From: a virus
IMG/VR virus record: IMGVR_UViG_3300027899_000052
Coordinates: 1-28,856 of that record
Strand: one strand, 5' to 3'
Length of the DNA stretch: 28,856 bases
The position numbers and the translations under genes were made by a program. The notes below the pieces were generated by a model. The model was not told where the DNA came from. It was given only the letters and a program-made list of their open reading frames with translations, and searched no databases. Position 1 is the first letter of the stretch. The number at the start of each line of letters is the position of its first letter. Of this stretch, positions 1 through 9,000 are shown one piece after another.

Positions 1-3000
1 CTAATAGTACTCGAGTTAAAGAGATTGAGTTACCATTAATGGTGGCAATATAAGTATCAGCTGGAATCCCAAACGCCACGGCTAGCATACCAGTGGATAA
101 TCCAACATTAGAAGTTACTGTCAGTATGTAGGAATCAGGGGCTCCAACAGATGAAGTTATAACTGGATCATTGGTTATAGTAGCTGTGGCTTCCCATACA
201 CGATTTACATGACGTACCTGTGTGCCTTGTGGGTATGTAGCTACGGCATAACTCCAATCAGTAATGTTGGATGTATATTGATAACGGTCATATTTAATTG
301 TGGTTAAAATAGATCTTGCCAGATTCTTGCCTAAGGCCAATGGTTGATTGCCCATGACAGCGACTGCTAACGCACCGTATCCGTTACCGCCGGTTAATTT
401 GATTATTGGTGTAACAATATAAGGACCGGCAGCATCAATAATATTGATTGCAATAACACGTCCAGCACTGTTAACTACTGCTTGTATATTAGTTGCTTGT
501 TCAACTCCATCAACATATACTTTAACATCCGGTGCCACAGTATATCCGGAGCCACCGTCGACTATAGTAATGTCTTGTAGGTCTAATAGATAATTATTAT
601 ACCATTGTTTCCAAGGATCAAATGTCCAAATTTCTGCATTAGGAGAGGCATCACTAGTAGTGCTCTCTACTATGCTAGTACTTAGATAATATGGTTGGCC
701 TGACTCATCAAACTGTAAAACTGGACTTACATATTGTGGTACGTCTATATTTTCAGTTTTCCAATATGCTGGAACATCAAAGTCAGTTAATGATCCTGGG
801 TAGGTATCATCACCATAGTAAGTCAAATCAAATTGTCTAATTTTTACATGGTATGGTTTGACTTCTTGAATATAATCCAGCACAAACGTTTGATTGTCTT
901 CAAGATAATTTTGGAAGGGCAACAAAGCTCGAATTCTGTGCTCAACATCAACCAAGCTAGTTTTAATTAACCAGTCAGGTGCTGTAAATTCACTGTAAAT
1001 GTAGTTAAACATCAAAATTAAATTACGATTACGTTCAATTGCTAACTCATCTACAAACAATTCGTCATTAATAGCTTGAATAATTTTTCTAGTTTCGATT
1101 ACAGGCTCTTGATCAAAATATTGTGCATCAAATACTTCAACATCAAAACCGTATCTTCCAAGCGCATAATTCCATAACTTTTCACTAAATTGTATAGTGC
1201 CGTCTTGGAGCCCAACGCGGTCCCAACCTAGATCTGTTCTTAGATAAATTTCAAATTTGCCCTGGGCGTTGGCCCGGACCTTAACACTACTACCAACAGG
1301 AGCTTCGGTTAATGTCAACTTGTCTAGAGCTGAATACACAGGAACTTCTGCAATAGGTTGTTTGGTACTGTTGTATCCGGGCAAGTACCAATCGATGTGA
1401 TCCCAGTAACGACGAGTATCATAATTTTCAACTCGAGTCAACTGTACTGTGCGTAATCCTGGGTTATCAACTTGCAGATTTTCATCCAGAACAACCTGAT
1501 AGATACTCCATAGGCCATTTTGTGTGGCGGCACTGTCTACTAGGTACAAATAACCCAATGGTACAGCATATATGTTTTGATAACTAAGCTCTTCAAGATT
1601 GGCAACATTTGCATCCCAGGCACCGGATCCAGCTTCGGGAGGAGGTTCAAAACTGTTTAGTAAATTAAATGATCTATTTTCAGTAATTGGATATTGTGCT
1701 AAAATAGTGTTGGTGCGTACTAGATAGTTTTCCAGGGCCATAAAACGATCAGCAAACATACTTTGACGTGGGCGGAATTGTACTCCATATCGTTCAGCTG
1801 GACTTAACATTGGATCCGGCACTGGTGCGCCACGTGTGTCAACTCCTGAGAAACTGTCTATTAATTTTCTGTATAAAGTTGCATTTAAAAAACTATCAGG
1901 CTGTCCGTCGGCAATAAGATCATATTCAGTATGAATGTTAGCATCGTTGAGTTCTTGATCAAACTCAACGTGTATGATAGTATCGGCTGCTGATATGTAT
2001 TCTAAAGCATTATATAATGCTATTGTACTAGAGTTTAAAGCAGCAATATAAGGTATGCCACTGTTTCTTGGATTTTCAATATAGCGAGCTACTCCAGTGG
2101 CGCTGAGAGTTTTGCCAGCGCCAGTATCTACAGTAGATATATTTCGAACCCAGAAATAATAAGTTGTTACAAAAATATTTTCTTTACTAAGAGCACTTCT
2201 TACAGTGTAACTACTAGTACTCAGCACGGTACCTGCACCAGTATAACTCAGTGGGGGTACATCACTGGCTACCCATTGATAAATGTCTACTCGACTACCG
2301 GGGAATGTCTGCCCCCAGCGTCGACTTGCATACACAATATTGTCTTGATTTGGGTCAATGAATCTTACAGTATCAGTGTCCCACCACATTTCGCCTACGT
2401 GCTCTGCTCCCCAACTGTTGCCTTGATTTCGTATGGTTCCGTTTGTGTAGTTTGCTGGGTCCACTGCTCCAATGTAATCAATGTTTCTACGTGCAGCTCC
2501 TAAAACTTTACCCTGTAACGGATCAATAAAATCAAAATATGTTTGTGTAGACGATACCAATCGATCATACATGTAAACTGAATTAATTTGATTTACATCT
2601 ACCGAAGGTTGTTGGATATGTATTACTTTCCACGCTGGATCACGATCTGGGTTGTTAAACACTGAAACCAACCCATAATTAAGAGCACTGTCTCCCAGGT
2701 CGTTGCCTGGTGCGCCTACCATAAGTCGGCCACTGGTATAATTTAGTGCAGTACCAAACTGATCTTGAGATACTAAATCAGTAGTATAAATTTGCTGTCC
2801 AAACACAAACATGCCAGGATTGGTAGCAGAACCGTTGGCGGATGGTAGGTAATCATAACTGTAAACTACTCCACTGTTGAATACTGGAGAGAAGAATGTA
2901 GTACTACGCTCATCAAAATAAGTTTTTCCGCCATCAAATGTAACAGGTTCGTAGACATTGCCATTTGGCGCACCAACAACTAAATTAACAGCATTAGTAT

Positions 3001-6000
3001 CTATATTCAGTGAACTACCAAACTGGGCATAAGTTACTGCGTTAGGACTGAGTATGGTTTGTGCGTAAACAAAAGTATCAAATCCTAAAGTATCAAATAA
3101 TGTACCAGTTATACCCGGTAACACTGTTAGTCTATTACCCGGGGTAGAAGACTCAAGATTTAATACACTCAATGTCAATCGTCCCGATACTATTGTAATT
3201 ACACTTCCTGCAACGGGTGCGTCAACAAACACTATTTGTTTAGTAGTAGAATTATAAACATAATCTACTCCAGCAGTCTGCAAGGTCGATCCAATATATA
3301 CCACTGTGGTATAACTGTCAGCTGCTGAATAAATGGTTCCTACCTTAAATGTCTTAGTATTATTGTCACCGGTAAAAATTAAATTTGGAGTAACAGTAGC
3401 TATAGCATTGGGAACTGGCGTACTTAATGTCCAATAGGTTGTATTAGTTGGAGCATTGCCCACAGTAGTCGACAATGCCACATAGTAAAAATTATTATAA
3501 GTGACCCGATCGCCAAGCACGTATTGACGAGTAGACAGATATGGGTTAGGACTAATTGCTTCTGCTAGTCCTTTTACAGTGTTATTTGGAGATTGTGGAA
3601 CAACTACTGCCACATCATTGATGCGAATAGATTGTCCTGCAACTAATGTAGGATTGGCAATTAGAGATGTAGTAACACCATATAGTCTGCTTTGATTTAT
3701 ATTGCGGTCTACTGACCCTGCTTCAAGTAGTATAGTGCTGTCTAATGGATTACCAACATACAAGCTACAGCTGGTAGGACAAATGTCCACAGCAGATCCA
3801 AACAAACTTCCACTTTGAGGAGTATTAGCTGAAATTTTCTGTATTTGTTTAAATTGATTAGTTTCAATTTCTATTACGTCGCCAACCGATAATGGATTTA
3901 AAAAAGTAACAGTATTGTTATCAAGATTTACATCAACTTGGCCATTGATGAATTGTATTCTGGTAATTCCAAATTCTGTGTAGCTTTGTATATCTAAAAA
4001 TTCATTGTTTAATATTACTGATACTGGACTAGTTGCTGGCGTAGGAATAGAATATGTTGCAAGGGTTGTATCTTGAACAATATATTTGACTACACTACGA
4101 TCAAATGCATAAACAGATCCTGCATTTGCTGTTGTTGATACGTCGTCAACATTGGCGCCAATATAAATTCCGCGGCCGTCTATAGTAGTGCTTACACTAA
4201 CGCCAAACTGTGCATCAGTTGGCAATCCAGCAACAGAAATTGTGTCAACATACTGCCAGTGTGTATTGGCTATAACAAATATTTGATCGCCCACCCCAGG
4301 AATAGTATTAAAAGTTAGGTCTTGAGTATTAAGATTACTATCATTATTAAATTCATAATCAATGTATGGGCGTTGTATTACCCCATTGACAATAACAGTA
4401 ATTGAATCAATGTTAGTTACAGTGTACAAATATGGTGTCAATGAGAACGGACCGGCTGTGCCGTCTCCGGTTAATTCTACTCCAGAGCGGCGGCTAATTG
4501 ATAACAAAGATCCTTCTGGCGGAATAGTAACAAATGTAACATAGTATCCGGCTGGTAATCCAACTGGATTTTGTTGTATTACATAATCTGTGCCATATGC
4601 GGCTGTTTGCCTATTTAATACAACAACTAATTGCGCAGACTGTGCGTAATCAATTACAATGTTGTCAGAAACTAAAAAAGATTGATCAACGCCATTGGTA
4701 GTAGTTTGAACTACTTGATCTTCAACATCTACACGGTTAAAGCAATAAACTTTTCCGCCGTTGGTATCAGCTGGAGCTCCTACGTATAGCCATCTTTCGT
4801 CGGTACTGACTGCTACTGAACTACCAAATTTGATAGGATCAACGCTGGGACTTGGGCGCACCAATAATTGTGTTTCACGGAAAGCATTAGTGGTTAAATC
4901 TCTATAAACAGAAAGTACATATCCTTGATTGTTATTACTAGCACTGGCACCAATGGCTGCCCATTGATTCTTGCCAAAATCAATTGCGTTACCAAATCCT
5001 TGTGTGCCAATGGCATTAAGGGTAAGCAATACATCTTGAGTGTAATTGGTATTGCCAGAATTTTGACGATATGTATAAACTATACCGGTATCTACCATTG
5101 GACTACCAATCATGGCTGCAAATAAATTTTCGCTTTGTGCTATGCTGGTTCCAAATTTAGAATTTGGAATTGGTGTCTGTGCTAAAAGTTGAGTAGTTGA
5201 TGAGAACGGATTTTGTTTTTCTAGTACTGCCCAATGGCCAGATCCGTCATTATCAACATAAGCACGAGCGCCCGGTAGTAAACTATTAACATAGTCTAAA
5301 CTAGCCACATCACTGGCCTGACTGACTCTCATTGTTTGAAGATCAAACACCATACCGTTACCAGTGATAGTAGTTTGACTGGTATTAATAAAACTGTAAG
5401 AAATAATTACCGATGTAATTGACGGTACTGATAATACTCTGTATACACCGTTGACCGACTCATTGAAATATCTAATTACAATTAAATCTCCAACACTAAG
5501 GCCATGAAGTCCACTAAATTCAGCAACACTGGTACTATTAAGATTGTCAGTAATTTGTGTTAATTGTCCAGGTACTCTGGCGCAACGATATACTCCCCAA
5601 TTGTAACTGTTAATTTTGGCTATCCAAATAGTAGTGCCAACACCAATATTATTGATATCTGCGGCAATACTAGCAGGGTCGTTGATGTCAAAAACAGTAA
5701 CATCAACGTCATCAAGATTTACATAACCAGCACTAGGTAATGCAGTGTCTTGATTGGTTACATAGGTTGTAGGTAATATGTCTGTGGACGTTAGTCTATA
5801 GCTTTCTCTCCAGACATCATTTAACAAAATAGTTTGATCGGCCAAACTTGGTTGTTGTGGCTGTATAACTTGCACTGTTGATGGGTCAGATCTAAGATAT
5901 GCCTCGTTGAGTCTGAGTTCAATGAAACTACGGTTAGCGTTGGCTCCATATGTGCCGATCAGTATTGCCCAGTTTTCAAATATTTCATAGGCGCCCGTTT

Positions 6001-9000
6001 CTTTACCTAAATCAGCATAGGTAAACAATTCTGCAGCTCGTATTGTTCCTTTGGTGCCTAAAAATTGCTGGTAAAGATTTACTTGGCTAACGTCATTTAA
6101 ATTTAAATCTGTCATGTATTGACGCGGTCTGAATCCAATAAGGCCATATGACAACAAATCGTTGTCGCGTTCTAAGTTGGCACTGTTAGTGTTATAACTG
6201 TTGGCCAGTTGATCTGCTTTATTGGCCAAGTTAGGCAAGAGGCCTTTTTGTATTTTAGTATAATCGCTCTTGACCCAGTCGTTGGCCTCAAATTCTAACT
6301 TAGGTTGTACAATAGTCTGGGCTGACCAGTAATTGGTTTTATACAGTACAATTTCACCTTTGGTATATTTCTTATTAGGTTGCCATTGTTTAACATTATT
6401 TTGATTTAGTATAAATCCTTGAGCATTTAACACACCATTCCAGTCTGTACTGGTTGCGCCGGTCATACGCACACGATTTTGTCTAGCAGCAGTAGTAGGA
6501 TCGTACACAAGATCCTGGAAGATACTTACATTATCCAACACAACCATATTTTCATAGTTGGTAAATTTCATATCCAAGAATGATATAGCCTGACTTGATG
6601 CCGATGTTACACTAAACGTGTCGCCATACCGTTGAACAATTAAATCTCGAGTAGGTAATCTTTGTTTGTTTTGATCTAGAATTACGTTTTCTGGGCTTGT
6701 ACTAACAATTGTATCTACTACTGCTCCTGCTCGATAAGCCTTGAGAGTATTGGCTGCTGGATTTAAATTAATAATTGTGCCAGGGGTCCATCCTTGCTGA
6801 CTCCAATACAAAAATTCTTTGGCCATTTGATTCCAGTTAAGAGTATAGTTATTCACTCTTTCATCAAATACCAGTCCCTGACTTTCAAGCCAAGCGCCAT
6901 AACTCAATATAAAATCAACCATCATGGTAGTATTAATAAATGTATAACCATATGGTATTTGAACTACAGTGTTGGTGTATTGAGCCGGAACACGTACTGT
7001 TGCACCACCACTAGAAACTGTTTGTAATACACCGCTGCTTGAACTAGCAAAAACATTAAAATACGGAGTAGCATTATTATATCCATAAACAATGTAGCCG
7101 TTCTCTGTTTGTTCAACAATTAAAGAACTGTAAACTACACGACTAAATGGTTGATTTTTGTATAACAATAAGTTGTAACTGTCGTCTGGTAACAACAAAC
7201 TACTGTTGGTACTGTCAGGACTTGACCGTTCAACATAAAGACTAAGATACTGTTTGTCAGAGAAACTGGCCATTCTATAGCAAAGTCGTACATCTAGGCT
7301 GGCCAAATCATTGGTCAGTGCAGTTGTTGAGTTGCGGCCCAGTTGCTGATTATAGTCCACAATCCAGTTGATGTAACTGGCCTTACTAACACCATTGCCG
7401 TAAACTTGAACTCCACTGGCATTTAATCTGTAGCGCCCATTGTAGAGATATTGTTCCAGGTCAAAATCATATTTGTAAAGATCTCTGTCGGCAAATAAGC
7501 TAAAGAATTCTGCAGGACGTGTTAGTATTAACAAACGCATGACAGCAAAAGGATAGCTACTACTTTGCCACCATGACGCTTCAACCGGGCCGCCGTCGCC
7601 TACTGACCAAGATTTTTGGAAATCAGTAGGGTTGTATGGACCTACTACACTTACCAGAGGATCTAATAATTCTCCCTCAGTTCCTACTGGAATAACTTGG
7701 GTTAAGCCAGGTCTACGATATGCTGGTTTAATGTAAGGAGCAATAGGATCTGCAACAAGGCCGGCCTCCAGGTCGTCCCATAACACCAAGTTATCACTAG
7801 TGTAGGGTGCAGGGCCGTAACGATTTTCCCACCAATCGGGTTGCACACTTAATCCCAGCATTTCCCATGGTGTATAGTTAGGTGTTATAGTGTCATAGAA
7901 ATAACGATAAATTCCACGCCAAGCACCCAACAACGGTTCACTATTAATTTTATTGCCAGCAGTACTATAGTTGTAGGTAAAAGCATTACTGGGTTGATAA
8001 TCTTGTGCTTTGTAATTTAACTTGTTCCATCCTACCCAAGTCAAGAAGCTTTCGCCCAAGATACCAGTGGTTTCTGTTTGTGAATAATCTGTAGTGCGGA
8101 AAAATCCTGGAATTACATCTTCGGCACTAAGTGGAATTGGATTACCATCCATTTTAATATTGTCATAGATTCTACGTTCAAATTCTAATAAAATGTCATC
8201 GCGGTAATCACCAAAAGCCATGGTTATGCTACCATCATGTCCTTCAATTACCAACTGAGGCTCTAAATAATTGTCACTGACATATATCCTAGGCACATAT
8301 TTGGGATAAAGACCCATTTTGGTTGGAGTATTAGGACAAAAGTTACCAGCAGTGTCGGCGTACTCGTTAATGGTGATAATATCCCCTACTTCAAGCGAAA
8401 CCGTAACAGTAAATCTAGGACTGTCAGGCGATACTATATATTCCAGATCTCGAGTAAGTAATCGTGTTTCAGATCCTCTTGTAAGATATACTAGCAGTCC
8501 TTTAAAGTTAGCCGACGTAAAATTGTAAGTTTCTATTGTGTTAAATGTTGCTGTGCTAACAAATCCAATGGTGTCCACAGTTTGTGTAAACACTGATCCA
8601 GTAGGCAACATGTCAGACCAATAAAATGGATTAATATCTGTGCGACCAGATGTGATTTCTGCAATAGCCGAATCAAGGATCTCGGCTATGGTCATTTCTG
8701 GGTATTCATTACGTGCTACAGTTTCCAACAACAAAGATTTATATTTGATGTATTCACGACTGTTGTACTCTAACGAAGCAAAAATATCATATTCTTGGCT
8801 ACGCATAAAATAGCCAGCCAAGGTTAATGGGCTACCTTGTTGTAGTATCTGCAATCCGTAAGGAACAATATTTCCCAAATCTCTGGTATTATTAGCACCA
8901 ATGATTGGACCTTGTATAGTTAATAAATTTTGACCAATAGTTTCATAGTGTGTGCGTATTGTGCCCAAGGTAAACACTTTGCTGTTATCATTGAATGGGT

